This document shows positions 13,585-21,288 of a stretch of 49,155 nucleotides of DNA, one piece after another. The notes under the pieces are model-generated. The model was given only the letters and a program-made list of their open reading frames with translations. It was not told where the DNA came from and did not search any database. The position numbers and the translations under genes are program-made. The DNA lies in the NCBI GenBank assembly GCA_018882835.1, contig VERE01000020.1:1-49155 (forward strand), read 5' to 3'. The DNA is from Limnohabitans sp. (lineage in GTDB: Bacteria > Pseudomonadota > Gammaproteobacteria > Burkholderiales > Burkholderiaceae_C). Position 1 is the first letter of the stretch. The number at the start of each line of letters is the position of its first letter.

Positions 13585-14262
13585 ATGCCGCATTCAGCTT
13601 CGCTTTGTCGCTTTCTGATCGCTTGTTTCATCTTGTCCGGCAGCTTGTCTGTGCGTGCCGATGATGGACCGCCCAGGTTTCGCTTGCTCACAGAGCCCGA
13701 GATGACGCCCGCACAGCGTGAATTGGCCCAGAACATTCGCTCGGGGCCGAGGGCCTCGGTGGTCGGTTCTGCGGCCAACGCCAGTGCGACTTCGCTGGGC
13801 AGCCCTTTCAATGTGTTCTTGCGCAGCCCCGAACTTGGCGAGCACTTGCAGCGGACCGGCGCCTACATTCGGTTCAAGAGCGTACTGGGGCCGAAATTGA
13901 CCGAGCTGGCGATTCTCATCACAGCGCGGCACTGGACAGCGCAGTATGAGTGGCATGCGCACCATCGCCTGGCCTTGCAAGCGGGCTTGTCGCCGGAGAT
14001 TGCAGCGGCCATCGCGCAAGGCAAAGTTCCCACGGGCATGTCGGAGGATGAAGCGCTGGTCGTTCGATTCTGCACCGAGCTGCATCAGAACAAAAAGGTG
14101 TCCGACAGTGCTTTCGAGGCCGTCAAACAGCGCTTTGGAGAGCAAGGTGCGATGGACCTGATTGCTGTCAATGGTTACTATGTGTTGGTGGCCATGGTCT
14201 TGAATGTGGACCGAACGCCTATCCCTGGCGGGGCACCCTTGCCATTGCCGGTTTTGAAATAA
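13585..14262 (+). CDS. exported carboxymuconolactone decarboxylase-like protein
   Basis: 225 aa. An apparent signal peptide runs over the first about 23 residues (FLIACFILSGSLSVRA then DDG). A carboxymuconolactone decarboxylase/AhpD-like helical domain follows, recognisable by the block LTELAILITARHWTAQYEW and then HAHHRLALQAGLS. Cytoplasmic family members either decarboxylate gamma-carboxymuconolactone or act as peroxidase partners; an exported version is less usual. A longer ATG start at 13516 overlaps the divergent hydrolase start and would bury the signal peptide, so I chose 13585, which has AGGGTG upstream. It leads a four-gene plus-strand group with a Bug protein, an SDR and a lyase. 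Confidence 0.78.
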   Translation: MPHSASLCRFLIACFILSGSLSVRADDGPPRFRLLTEPEMTPAQRELAQNIRSGPRASVVGSAANASATSLGSPFNVFLRSPELGEHLQRTGAYIRFKSVLGPKLTELAILITARHWTAQYEWHAHHRLALQAGLSPEIAAAIAQGKVPTGMSEDEALVVRFCTELHQNKKVSDSAFEAVKQRFGEQGAMDLIAVNGYYVLVAMVLNVDRTPIPGGAPLPLPVLK

Positions 14263-14281
14263 GTTTTCCAAGGACGTTGAA

Positions 14282-15274
14282 ATGACCATCGCAAAGTTCA
14301 TGCGTTGTCGACGCACGTGGCTGATCGCACTTGCTGCCTTGTGCGGCGCAGTGCAAGCCCAGCAGCTGGCACCAGCGTATCCTCACAAGCCTGTGAAGTT
14401 GGTGGTGCCGTATGCCGCCGGTGGCTCTACCGATCAATTGGCCCGTGCGGTGGCGGAGCAACTGGGTCGTGCCTTGGGGCAGCCTGTGGTGGTCGAGAAC
14501 AAGCCCGGGGGCAACACCATTGTGGCGGCTGAACATGTGGCCAAGTCGCCTGCCGACGGGTACACCCTCTTCATGGGGAGTTCTGCGAGCCTGGCCGTCA
14601 ATCCCTTGCTTTACAGCCAACTGCCTTATGACCCCAAAGCAGACTTTGTCGGCATCAGCATGCTGGCGGCTTCACCCTTGGTCCTGGTGGTGCCACAGGA
14701 ATTGCCCGTCAAATCTGTCTCCGAATTCATTGCCTATGCCAAGGCCAAGCCGGGCAGCATGAACTACGCTTCGGTAGGCAATGGCAACCCGCTGCACCTG
14801 GCGGGTGAGCTGTTCAAAGTGTCGGCTGGCATCGACATGACGCATGTGCCTTACAACGGAAGCTCGCCTGCGCTCACAGCCTTGATCGGCAACCAGGTTC
14901 AAGCCATGTTGGATGTCGTGCTGACTTCCAATCCTCACATCAAATCTGGCAAATTGCGGGCCTTGGGCGTCACGGGTAGCAAGCGAATTCCCTTGCTCCC
15001 CGAGGTGCCAACCGTTTCCGAAGCCGGCCTTCCCGGTTATGAGGCGGGCATCTGGTTTGCCATGGTGGCACCCAAAGCCACTGCGCCAGCCATCGTCCAG
15101 CGCCTGAACCAGGAGGTCTCCAAAATTCTCAAATTGCCAGAGATGCGATCGCGCTTTGATGCATTGGCTCTGGAGTTGATTCCAAGCACACCGGAGGAAG
15201 TCTCCGTTTATGCAGCCAAAGAGCAGGGCCGGTGGGCCAAACTCATCAAGGAAAAAGGCATCCGCCTGGATTGA
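14282..15274 (+). CDS. Bug/TctC family periplasmic solute-binding protein
   Basis: 330 aa. A signal peptide ends near CGAVQAQQ. The mature N-terminus carries YPHKPVKLVVPYAAGGSTD, the two-strand ligand-loop signature of the Bug (tripartite tricarboxylate receptor) family. GQPVVVENKPGG and VPTVSEAGLPGYE are further family hallmarks. These proteins bind small carboxylates or amides in the periplasm. No TctA or TctB membrane gene is near, which is usual for the many orphan Bug paralogues of Burkholderiales. Position between the CMD-like protein and the SDR suggests its ligand is the substrate of this operon. Confidence 0.93.
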   Translation: MTIAKFMRCRRTWLIALAALCGAVQAQQLAPAYPHKPVKLVVPYAAGGSTDQLARAVAEQLGRALGQPVVVENKPGGNTIVAAEHVAKSPADGYTLFMGSSASLAVNPLLYSQLPYDPKADFVGISMLAASPLVLVVPQELPVKSVSEFIAYAKAKPGSMNYASVGNGNPLHLAGELFKVSAGIDMTHVPYNGSSPALTALIGNQVQAMLDVVLTSNPHIKSGKLRALGVTGSKRIPLLPEVPTVSEAGLPGYEAGIWFAMVAPKATAPAIVQRLNQEVSKILKLPEMRSRFDALALELIPSTPEEVSVYAAKEQGRWAKLIKEKGIRLD

Positions 15275-15286
15275 AATGGTGACCTG

Positions 15287-16108
15287 ATGAACCTCAACGA
15301 ATCTTCCTGCCACGGTGTGGTGGTGATCACTGGCGCCGGCCAGGGCATTGGCCGGGGTCTGGCCTTGGCCTTTGCAGAAAGCGGCGCCACTGCGGTCGGC
15401 TTGGCCGACTTGAACTTGGACAAGGTGAGGGCGGTTGCCAAAGACATCGAGGCCCTCGGTGTGAAAGCTTTGCCGATGCAGGCGGATGTCAGTGTGGAGG
15501 CCGACTGCGCGCGCCTGATGCAATCTGTCAAAGATGCTTTCGGACGCATCGATGTGGCGGTGTGCAATGCAGGCATCATGCAAATCAAGCCCATGATGGA
15601 CCTTACCGGGGCCGATTGGGACCGCATGATGGGCGTGAATGTCAAAGGCTGCTTTTTGACTTTGCAGGCGGCGGTTCGGGTGATGAAGCAGCAGGCACCC
15701 GTGGCGCCGGGGCGTCCCCGTGGCAAGGTGATCACCATGGCCTCGATTGCGGGCCGCTATGGCGCCGGTCCGATCGCCGATGTCATCCTGCATTACCGTG
15801 CCAGCAAGGCAGCGGTCATCAACATGACCCAAGGCGCTGCGATTGCGTTGGCCCCGGACGTCACGGTGAATGCGATTTGCCCAGGCTTGGTGGACACCGA
15901 CATGTGGAAGCAGATGGACCGCGATTGGGCGGCGTTGCAGGGCTTGCCCACCGGCGAAGTCTGGAAGCAGCGCACGGCCAGTGTCCCGATGGGGCGTCCC
16001 CAGCACCCAAAAGATGTCGCCAACGTGGCCCTGTTCCTGTCGTCACCTGCAGCAGATTACATGACGGGACAATCCTTGAACATCGATGGCGGACTGGTTT
16101 TGAATTGA
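15287..16108 (+). CDS. short-chain dehydrogenase/reductase (SDR)
   Basis: 273 aa. The Rossmann cofactor motif TGAGQGIG is at 15-22, D41 after the second strand suggests NAD preference, and VCNAG is at 92-96. The catalytic set is S153, Y170 and K174 (YRASK). The Ser-Tyr gap is 17 residues, longer than the usual 12-14, because of an insert GRYGAGPIADVI. The C-terminus ends in the standard GQSLNIDGGLVLN. It is probably an alcohol or hydroxy-acid dehydrogenase in the same operon as the Bug protein and the lyase; the substrate is unknown. Confidence 0.9.
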   Translation: MNLNESSCHGVVVITGAGQGIGRGLALAFAESGATAVGLADLNLDKVRAVAKDIEALGVKALPMQADVSVEADCARLMQSVKDAFGRIDVAVCNAGIMQIKPMMDLTGADWDRMMGVNVKGCFLTLQAAVRVMKQQAPVAPGRPRGKVITMASIAGRYGAGPIADVILHYRASKAAVINMTQGAAIALAPDVTVNAICPGLVDTDMWKQMDRDWAALQGLPTGEVWKQRTASVPMGRPQHPKDVANVALFLSSPAADYMTGQSLNIDGGLVLN

Positions 16109-16112
16109 ACGA

Positions 16113-16985
16113 ATGGCGATGAGCACGACCTACACAACCCTTCAAAATGCCCTGGCCTCTGGCACCCTGGTGGTGGCGCCTGGTGCGTACGATGCCCTGT
16201 CGGCCCGTTTGGTGGCACGCGCAGGTTTCCCTGCGATTTACATGACGGGCTTTGGCGCAACCGCCGCCCGCATTGGGCAGCCTGACATTGGCTTGCTGAC
16301 CCAGACCGAAATGGCCACCCAGGCCAGGGACATGGTGAGAGCGGTGAAAATTCCAGTGATTGCCGATGCCGATACGGGGTATGGTGGTCCGTCCAATATC
16401 GAACGCACGGTGCAAGAGTATTTGCAGGCAGGCGTGGCAGCCATTCACCTGGAAGATCAGGTCGCGCCCAAACGCTGTGGGCAGATGGCAGGCATCCGCC
16501 TGATCGATGCCGAGGAAAATGCGCGCCGATTGCGCTGTGCCGTGGCGGCGCGGGGCTCCCAACCCTTGTTGCTGATTGGCCGCACCGATGCCTTGCCTGC
16601 CCTGGGAATGGACGAGGCTGTGTCGCGCGCGCAGCGCTACCAGGACGCAGGCGTGGACCTGGTGTTTGTGGACGGCGTCAAAACGGTCGCCGAGGTTGAG
16701 GGCATAGCACGTCGCGTCGCGGGGCCCAAAGTGATCTCCATTGTGGACGGTACGGACGCTGCGCGATTGGCGGTGCCCGAGCTTCAGGCCATGGGCTTTC
16801 AACTGGCGTTTTTTGCTGTGACCGCACTTTTCACGGCTGCTCACGCTGTGGCGGTGGCTTTGCGCGAGTTGCATGCCAAAGGGACGCCTCAGGGCTTGTC
16901 GCAGCCCGTGATGTCGTATGCGGAATTCACGGAAGTTGTGGATTTGGCCCACCACCAGCGGTTGGATCTGGCGTATGGTGGCTGA
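16113..16985 (+). CDS. isocitrate lyase / PEP mutase superfamily protein
   Basis: 290 aa (beta/alpha)8 enzyme related to 2-methylisocitrate lyase, carboxyphosphonoenolpyruvate mutase and oxaloacetate decarboxylase. I see the N-terminal GAYDALSARL, the Mg-binding region DADTGYGG (D85, D87), HLEDQ (112-116) and the catalytic-loop cysteine in KRCGQ (120-124). In lyases this motif is usually K(K/R)CGH; here the last position is Gln, so the lyase role is uncertain. The start may be the ATG at 16113 or the one at 16119. It ends the four-gene operon and is convergent with the aldo/keto reductase gene, 12 bp apart. Confidence 0.85.
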   Translation: MAMSTTYTTLQNALASGTLVVAPGAYDALSARLVARAGFPAIYMTGFGATAARIGQPDIGLLTQTEMATQARDMVRAVKIPVIADADTGYGGPSNIERTVQEYLQAGVAAIHLEDQVAPKRCGQMAGIRLIDAEENARRLRCAVAARGSQPLLLIGRTDALPALGMDEAVSRAQRYQDAGVDLVFVDGVKTVAEVEGIARRVAGPKVISIVDGTDAARLAVPELQAMGFQLAFFAVTALFTAAHAVAVALRELHAKGTPQGLSQPVMSYAEFTEVVDLAHHQRLDLAYGG

Positions 16986-16997
16986 TCGCCGCTGGCT

Positions 16998-17990
16998 TTA
17001 AAGGTAAACGCCTTTCATGCCGCCGGCAGGGTAGCGCTGGCCCGCAGCAGCACCGGGTGGAAACGCCTGGTGCAATGCCACGAGATCTTCCTCTTGAAGT
17101 TCTACCGCCAAGGCGGCCCAATTGTCTGCCACGCGTCCAGGCTGCTTGGTGCCAGGGATCGCCACCACATCCTCACCCTGCGCCAACACCCAGGCCAATG
17201 CCAACTGGCCAGGCGTGCACTGTTTTTTGCGTGCCAAGGCTTCCAGTTGCCGCACGCGGTCTCTGTTGTGCGCAAAGTTGTCTGCCTGAAACCGCGGATG
17301 GTCTTTGCGCCGGTCATGCGCCACTTCTTCTGCGGATTGAACGGTGGCGGTCAACAGGCTTCGACCCAGCGGCGAATAAGCCACAAACCCGATGCCCAGG
17401 GCGCGCGTGGTTTGTAGCGTTTCTTCCGCCTCTTGGCGGTACAGCAATGAATACTCGGTCTGCACCACGGCCAAAGGGTGGACCGCGTGGGCACGACGAA
17501 TGGTTGACGGATGCGCCTCACACAAACCGATTTCCCGCACCTTGCCCTGTTTCACCAACTGCGACATGGCACCCACGGTATCTTCAATCGGGACGGTGGG
17601 GTCAATGCGGTGAACATAGTAGAGGTCGAGCGTCTCAAGCCCCAGGCGCTGCAAGCTGGCTTCGCAGGCCTGCACCACATACTCGGGGCGCCCATTCACA
17701 CCATTGGCACCTGTGTCGCTGCGCGTCTGACCAAATTTGGTGGCAACAATGACTTGGTCTCGTTTTCCTTGAAGCGCTTTGCCCAACAGGCTTTCATTGT
17801 GGCCCCAGCCGTACATATCAGCCGAGTCAAGAAAATTCACACCAAGGTCGAGCGCACGATGGATCACCGCCAAACCATTCTCGTCACTGGATGAGCCATA
17901 AATGCCTGACAACGACATCAAGCCCAAACCCAAAGGTGTGACCCATAACGACGACTGACCCAGTCTTCTGCGGGGGATGTGATTGTGCAT
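16998..17990 (-). CDS. aldo/keto reductase
   Basis: 330 aa NADPH-dependent reductase, AKR family of the YajO/Tas-like kind (about 330 residues). The catalytic tetrad is readable: D55 and Y60 in FLDSADMYGWG, K85 in VATKFG and H127 in YYVHRID. The C-terminal cofactor loop is AIPGTKQPGRVADN. It would reduce an aldehyde or ketone in the cytoplasm. The start has AAGGGG upstream and is 18 bp after the flavin reductase gene, so both are likely one transcript. The substrate cannot be inferred. Confidence 0.92.
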   Translation of the reverse strand: MHNHIPRRRLGQSSLWVTPLGLGLMSLSGIYGSSSDENGLAVIHRALDLGVNFLDSADMYGWGHNESLLGKALQGKRDQVIVATKFGQTRSDTGANGVNGRPEYVVQACEASLQRLGLETLDLYYVHRIDPTVPIEDTVGAMSQLVKQGKVREIGLCEAHPSTIRRAHAVHPLAVVQTEYSLLYRQEAEETLQTTRALGIGFVAYSPLGRSLLTATVQSAEEVAHDRRKDHPRFQADNFAHNRDRVRQLEALARKKQCTPGQLALAWVLAQGEDVVAIPGTKQPGRVADNWAALAVELQEEDLVALHQAFPPGAAAGQRYPAGGMKGVYL

Positions 17991-18008
17991 GGCAGATCCC
18001 CTTGAGCG

Positions 18009-18650
18009 TTACCGCGGCAAGTTTTTCCCGCCCCCTTGAGGGCGGTGCATTTTGAACAATTGTTCTGGTCCGACAGTGAAATAGTCTGCAGGACCACCAC
18101 CTCGCAACACCACATCTGCTCGCGCTGTGTCGTAGACGCCCTGGTTCAACAGGCGTGGGTCAATGTGCACTCCCACGACCTCGCCAAAAACCACCCAGGT
18201 AGGAACGTCCGCGCCTTCGTGCGTTTTCAATTGAACGATTTGCGTGCACCGGCACTCCATGGCCACCGGGCTTTCTGCCACACGGGGCACCTTGACGTTG
18301 CGCGATGCCTCCGGGGTGAGATGGGCCAATTCAAATTCGTTCACATGCGGTGGCACGGCCTCGCAGGTCTGGTTCATGGCGTCTGCCAGCGGGCGTGTCA
18401 CCAAATTCCAAACGAACTCGCCAGTCTCCCGAATGTTGAGCAGGGAGTCTTTTTCAGAAATGCTGGAAAAGCCCAGAATGGGCGGAACGTAATTGAAGGC
18501 GTTGAAAAAACTGTAGGGCGCCAGATTCAAAACACCCTGAGCACTGGCCGAGGAAATCCAGCCGATCGGCCTGGGGCCAACGATGGCATTGAAAGGGTCA
18601 TGGGGCAAGCCATGACCGCGTCGGGGCTCGTAAAAGTAACGGTCCGACAC
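18009..18650 (-). CDS. flavin reductase family protein
   Basis: 213 aa FMN-binding split-barrel protein. It begins with a family-like segment (HDPFNAIVGPRPIGWISS). It contains APYSFFNAFNYVPPILGFSS and the middle block TGEFVWNLVT, both typical of the subgroup often called DIM6/NTAB-type flavin reductases. These either reduce free FMN for a partner monooxygenase or are themselves flavoproteins. No monooxygenase is adjacent. It is followed after 18 bp by the aldo/keto reductase gene. Confidence 0.88.
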   Translation of the reverse strand: MSDRYFYEPRRGHGLPHDPFNAIVGPRPIGWISSASAQGVLNLAPYSFFNAFNYVPPILGFSSISEKDSLLNIRETGEFVWNLVTRPLADAMNQTCEAVPPHVNEFELAHLTPEASRNVKVPRVAESPVAMECRCTQIVQLKTHEGADVPTWVVFGEVVGVHIDPRLLNQGVYDTARADVVLRGGGPADYFTVGPEQLFKMHRPQGGGKNLPR

Positions 18651-18662
18651 AGCGTGGCCGAC

Positions 18663-18911
18663 TTAAGGGGTCGCCGGTTTTTCTGCGGCAGCGTCCTTGG
18701 GCGGGTAGCAATCAAAACAGGCAAACATCAAAGTGCCTGCCAGCCGCTTGTAAGAACCGTAGGCGCGAGGCTTGTGCACCCCACACTTGAAACAACTCAT
18801 GGTCGCACCCGTCTGCCCCCGCTCCCCAAACGGAGAACCGCCGGTACGGGACTTGTAACGAAGACCATCGCTGCTGATTTGGGTTTTGCCGTCTCTTGTC
18901 ATAGACGACAT
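18663..18911 (-). CDS. small Cys-rich (zinc-ribbon-like) conserved hypothetical protein
   Basis: 82 aa. The N-terminal half is polar (MTRDGKTQISSDGLRYKSR), and the C-terminal half has two CxxC knuckles, CFKCG and CFDC, spaced 26 residues apart, suggesting one bound zinc. From memory, proteins of this size and opening occur in related Burkholderiales, but I assign no function. The start could be ATG 18911 or 18902; neither has a clear ribosome site. The start lies only 8 bp from the left 41-bp repeat, so its promoter must include that repeat or be very short. It sits just upstream of the flavin reductase gene on the same strand. Confidence 0.62.
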   Translation of the reverse strand: MSSMTRDGKTQISSDGLRYKSRTGGSPFGERGQTGATMSCFKCGVHKPRAYGSYKRLAGTLMFACFDCYPPKDAAAEKPATP

Positions 18912-18919
18912 TTTATCAT

Positions 18920-18960
18920 GGGGTCAGGTCTTGAGTTTTGCCTCCGATCTGTGGATAACT
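18920..18960 (+). repeat. left copy of a 41-bp inverted repeat, with DnaA-box 9-mer
   Basis: Begins GGGGTCAGGTCTTG and ends GTGGATAACT. It matches the reverse complement of 20579-20619 at 35 of 41 positions by my alignment. The 9-mer TGTGGATAA at 18950-18958 is the reverse complement of the DnaA-box consensus TTATCCACA. The last base of the repeat is also part of the amidase stop codon, so the repeat abuts the coding end. Confidence 0.85.
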
Positions 18961-20141
18961 CAGGCCATGACCCGTGCGGCCAGGCGCACCAAGCTGCGAT
19001 CACTTCCAGCAGGACCCATCAGTGAAAGCCCCAGGGGCGCACCCTGGCGACGGGCCATGGGCAGGCTGATTTGCGGGAAGCCCCCCAAACCTGCCAGACA
19101 CAACAGGCGAATGGCCCGGTTTCGGTAGTCTTCCAGGCTGGCCTCATCCTGCGCGATCAAGGGTGCGCAGTCGGGCATGGTGGGCAGCATGAGCACGCCA
19201 TCGGAGCCCAGCAAATCGGCAACCCGCCGACGCAGCATCGCCCGGAAGGCCAGCGCTTGTTCAAATTGCGCATCCGTGACGGCTTTCGACCAGGCAAAAC
19301 GCTCCTTCACGCCTGGCCCCAGCGGTGGGTTGTACTTGTCGATCATGGGGCCATCCGTGACCCAGGCTTCGCGGCCCTGGATGAAACGGAAATTCCAGTA
19401 CATGGCATCCAGATCTCCCAGCAAACCCTTGACATGATTGGGTGTTGCAACTTTTTCCTGCACGGCCAAGCAGGCGGGAGTCAAAGCCTTGGCCACATCG
19501 TCCGACACCAACCCCCAGAGCTCGTCCAAGGTCAGCAAGCGAAGCGCTGAGGGAAGCGGCGATTCATCCTGTGCCAGCAAAACATCGGCAACACGTTCAA
19601 ACGTGGGCATGTCGCGCGTGAACCAACCGCAGGTGTCAAGGCTAGGGGCCAAATCCAAAGCACCTTCGAGGCTGACGCGGCCGTGGGTCGGGCGCAAGCC
19701 AATGAGCCCGCAGTGGTTGGCTGGCGCGCGAACCGAACCTCCGGTGTCAGTGCCAAGGGCGAAGTCGCACAGTCCATTGGAAACCGCTGCTGCGGACCCA
19801 GACGAAGAGCCTCCCGTGATGCGATCCGGTGCAGCGCCATTGATCGGGTTACCAAAATGAGCGTTTTGGCCGTTCATGGAAAAGGCCAGCTCATCCGTGA
19901 TGGTCTTGCCTGCAAACTTCGCGCCGTTGTCCAGCAACTGTTGGACCGCCTTGGCGTGGCGTTGTTTGATGCCAGAAAGCGCCAGCAAAAAAGGTTGCCC
20001 GCCGCTGGTGGGGTAGCCGGCAACATCGAACAAGTCTTTGACGCCAAAGCTCAGGCCGGACAATGAGCCTTGTGCGGCATGGGGCACTGCAACCTCGGGA
20101 TAGGGCATGAAAGCTTGAGCATGGACAGGGCGTGAGGGCAT
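18960..20141 (-). CDS. amidase signature family hydrolase
   Basis: 393 aa. The Ser-Ser-Lys catalytic triad can be placed: K35 in GVKDLFDV, cis-Ser S112 in GGSSSGSAAAV (110-120), and nucleophile S136 in GTDTGGSVRAP. The C-terminus shows the common GAPLGLSLMGPAGSDRSLV. It would hydrolyse an amide or related C-N bond; the closest style is the short AtzE-like amidases of about 390-400 aa. It is the only intact gene between the two inverted 41-bp repeats, and its stop codon uses the last base of the left repeat. The 5' side has a hairpin (20158-20175) close to the start. Confidence 0.92.
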   Translation of the reverse strand: MPSRPVHAQAFMPYPEVAVPHAAQGSLSGLSFGVKDLFDVAGYPTSGGQPFLLALSGIKQRHAKAVQQLLDNGAKFAGKTITDELAFSMNGQNAHFGNPINGAAPDRITGGSSSGSAAAVSNGLCDFALGTDTGGSVRAPANHCGLIGLRPTHGRVSLEGALDLAPSLDTCGWFTRDMPTFERVADVLLAQDESPLPSALRLLTLDELWGLVSDDVAKALTPACLAVQEKVATPNHVKGLLGDLDAMYWNFRFIQGREAWVTDGPMIDKYNPPLGPGVKERFAWSKAVTDAQFEQALAFRAMLRRRVADLLGSDGVLMLPTMPDCAPLIAQDEASLEDYRNRAIRLLCLAGLGGFPQISLPMARRQGAPLGLSLMGPAGSDRSLVRLAARVMA

Positions 20142-20285
20142 GGCAAGGTTTCCTCTGTTGAGCGGGTGGGCTCAATATAACCGCAGAGAACGCTTGCCAG
20201 CGACGCAAAGTCACCTGCCCGACGCGGGTGGTTTGACGTGTTGCCCCGCGTTGGCTAAGGTGACGGCTTATTTCAAAGGGCTCTC
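20142..20285. other. intergenic region upstream of the amidase, with a small hairpin
   Basis: No gene seen. TTGAGC (20158-20163) and GCTCAA (20170-20175) form a 6-bp stem with a GGGTGG loop, flanked by CTCTG and CAGAG arms that could extend it. It lies 16 bp upstream of the amidase ATG and could be an operator or a leader structure for that gene. The rest presumably holds promoters for the amidase and for the decayed NHL gene. Confidence 0.4.
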
Positions 20286-20522
20286 ATGAAATCCGTGTTG
20301 CGCATCTTCTGCGTCTTGTGTGCCGCTAATTAGTTTGCAGCAAAAAAGATGTGCGCAGTGGTGCGAGAAACCGGAGAGATTTTGGGGGCATTTGGCCGCT
20401 CGGGTCGACATGCGGGCGATTTCCACTGGGTCCACAACATTGCGATGGACACCGATGGCAATGTCTACACCGCTGAGGTTGACAACGCCAAGCGTGCGCA
20501 GAAGTTTCGAAAAGTTCGTTGA
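20286..20522 (+). pseudogene. remnant of an exported NHL-repeat protein
   Basis: An ATG at 20286 opens a signal-peptide-like MKSVLRIFCVLCAAN that meets TAG at 20331. In the same frame after the stop the DNA reads RETGEILGAFGRSGRHAGDF, then HWVHNIAMDTDGNVYTAEVD, then NAKRAQKF, ending at TGA 20520-20522. This is the characteristic last blade of NHL-repeat beta-propeller proteins (peptidyl-alpha-hydroxyglycine-amidating-lyase-like), normally about 300 or more residues. So the first about 15 and last about 50 residues survive in frame while the middle is gone and a stop lies between. The deletion explanation is inference; the surviving C-terminal text is clear. Confidence 0.78.
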
Positions 20523-20578
20523 CGCAAGCAAGCCTATCGGTAACCCGTGCGACGTCTTGTCGGAAGCACCTCACTTAT

Positions 20579-20619
20579 AGTTATCCACAAATTTGGGGCA
20601 AAAGGCAAGACCTGACCCC
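20579..20619 (-). repeat. right copy of the 41-bp inverted repeat, with DnaA-box 9-mer
   Basis: Begins AGTTATCCACAAATTTGGGG and ends AAGACCTGACCCC on the plus strand. It is inverted relative to 18920-18960, with the GGGGTCAGG ends facing outward. TTATCCACA at 20581-20589 is a perfect DnaA-box 9-mer. It lies 23 bp upstream of the cupin gene start, so any promoter of that gene must overlap or precede it. GGGGTCAGGTCTTG-type ends recall repeats found near REP-associated (Y1/RAYT) transposase genes, an association I make from memory. Confidence 0.85.
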
Positions 20620-20642
20620 CTGCCCTGCAACAGGAGAAAGAA

Positions 20643-21152
20643 ATGTCAGAAGATCGGATTCCGTACCAAAAGCCGCAGCCCTGGGGCATGTCGCCGGACA
20701 TGATTCACCACGATGTCATGGCGCAAGACGAGCGTCTGTGGGCGCCGATTGCGCCGGACATTTGGTCACGGCCCATTCATTTGAATGTGACGGGGGGCTT
20801 TTATGTGCACCTGCTGCGCGTCAAGCGCTCGGGTTTGCTGCAGCGGCACCGACATTCGGGGCAAGTCCATGCCTATGTGATGCGTGGCAAATGGCGCTAC
20901 CTGGAGCATGACTGGGTAGCGGAAGAGGGCAGTTATGTGTTTGAGCCACCCGGCGAGACGCACACCCTGATCGTGCCCGACGACTGCACCGACATGGTCA
21001 CTTTGTTCACGGTTCACGGTGCGCTCATGTATGTTGACCCGCAAGGCAATGCCACCGGCTACGACGATGTGTTCACGCGCATAGAAAAATACCGTGCACA
21101 TTTTGAAAACGTGGGTCTGGGGGCCGATCATGTGAAAGAGTTCATGCGCTGA
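20643..21152 (+). CDS. cupin dioxygenase, 2,4'-dihydroxyacetophenone dioxygenase-like
   Basis: 169 aa single-domain cupin. The metal ligands are readable in LLQRHRHSGQVHAYVMRGKW (H69, H71, H76) and PPGETHTL (H107). The opening about 45 residues and the C-terminal VFTRIEKYRAHFENVGLG resemble 2,4'-dihydroxyacetophenone dioxygenase family members, which cleave an aromatic ketone side chain with iron. The substrate is unproven. AGGAG lies 8 bases before ATG 20643. It is followed by a strong terminator, so it is a separate transcript from the ABC operon downstream. Confidence 0.82.
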   Translation: MSEDRIPYQKPQPWGMSPDMIHHDVMAQDERLWAPIAPDIWSRPIHLNVTGGFYVHLLRVKRSGLLQRHRHSGQVHAYVMRGKWRYLEHDWVAEEGSYVFEPPGETHTLIVPDDCTDMVTLFTVHGALMYVDPQGNATGYDDVFTRIEKYRAHFENVGLGADHVKEFMR

Positions 21153-21186
21153 GCCGAGTGATCCATTCAGTCGCCCTTGCGACATG

Positions 21187-21223
21187 AAGGGGCAGGGTTT
21201 GCCACCCTGTCCCTTTTTCTTTT
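21187..21223 (+). terminator. Rho-independent terminator after the cupin gene
   Basis: AAGGGGCAGGGT and ACCCTGTCCCTT pair over 12 positions (one G-T wobble) around loop TTGCC, followed by TTTCTTTT. This is a textbook intrinsic terminator, separating the cupin gene from the ABC importer operon. Confidence 0.88.
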
Positions 21224-21288
21224 CGCTTGCTATGTTTCGCGCAGGCAGGGTCATCACGACAAGGCCGCCAGACAAAGGAGACAACACC

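Noticed and set aside
14672..16006. 444-codon minus-strand open frame across the Bug and SDR genes
   Set aside because: Shadow of two real plus-strand genes.
18054..18065. Palindrome GAACAATTGTTC
   Set aside because: It lies inside the flavin reductase coding sequence (residues EQLF) near its end, and no promoter is nearby; likely chance.
20268..20531. 87-codon minus-strand frame opposite the NHL remnant
   Set aside because: The plus strand carries a recognisable NHL blade; the minus frame has no family features.
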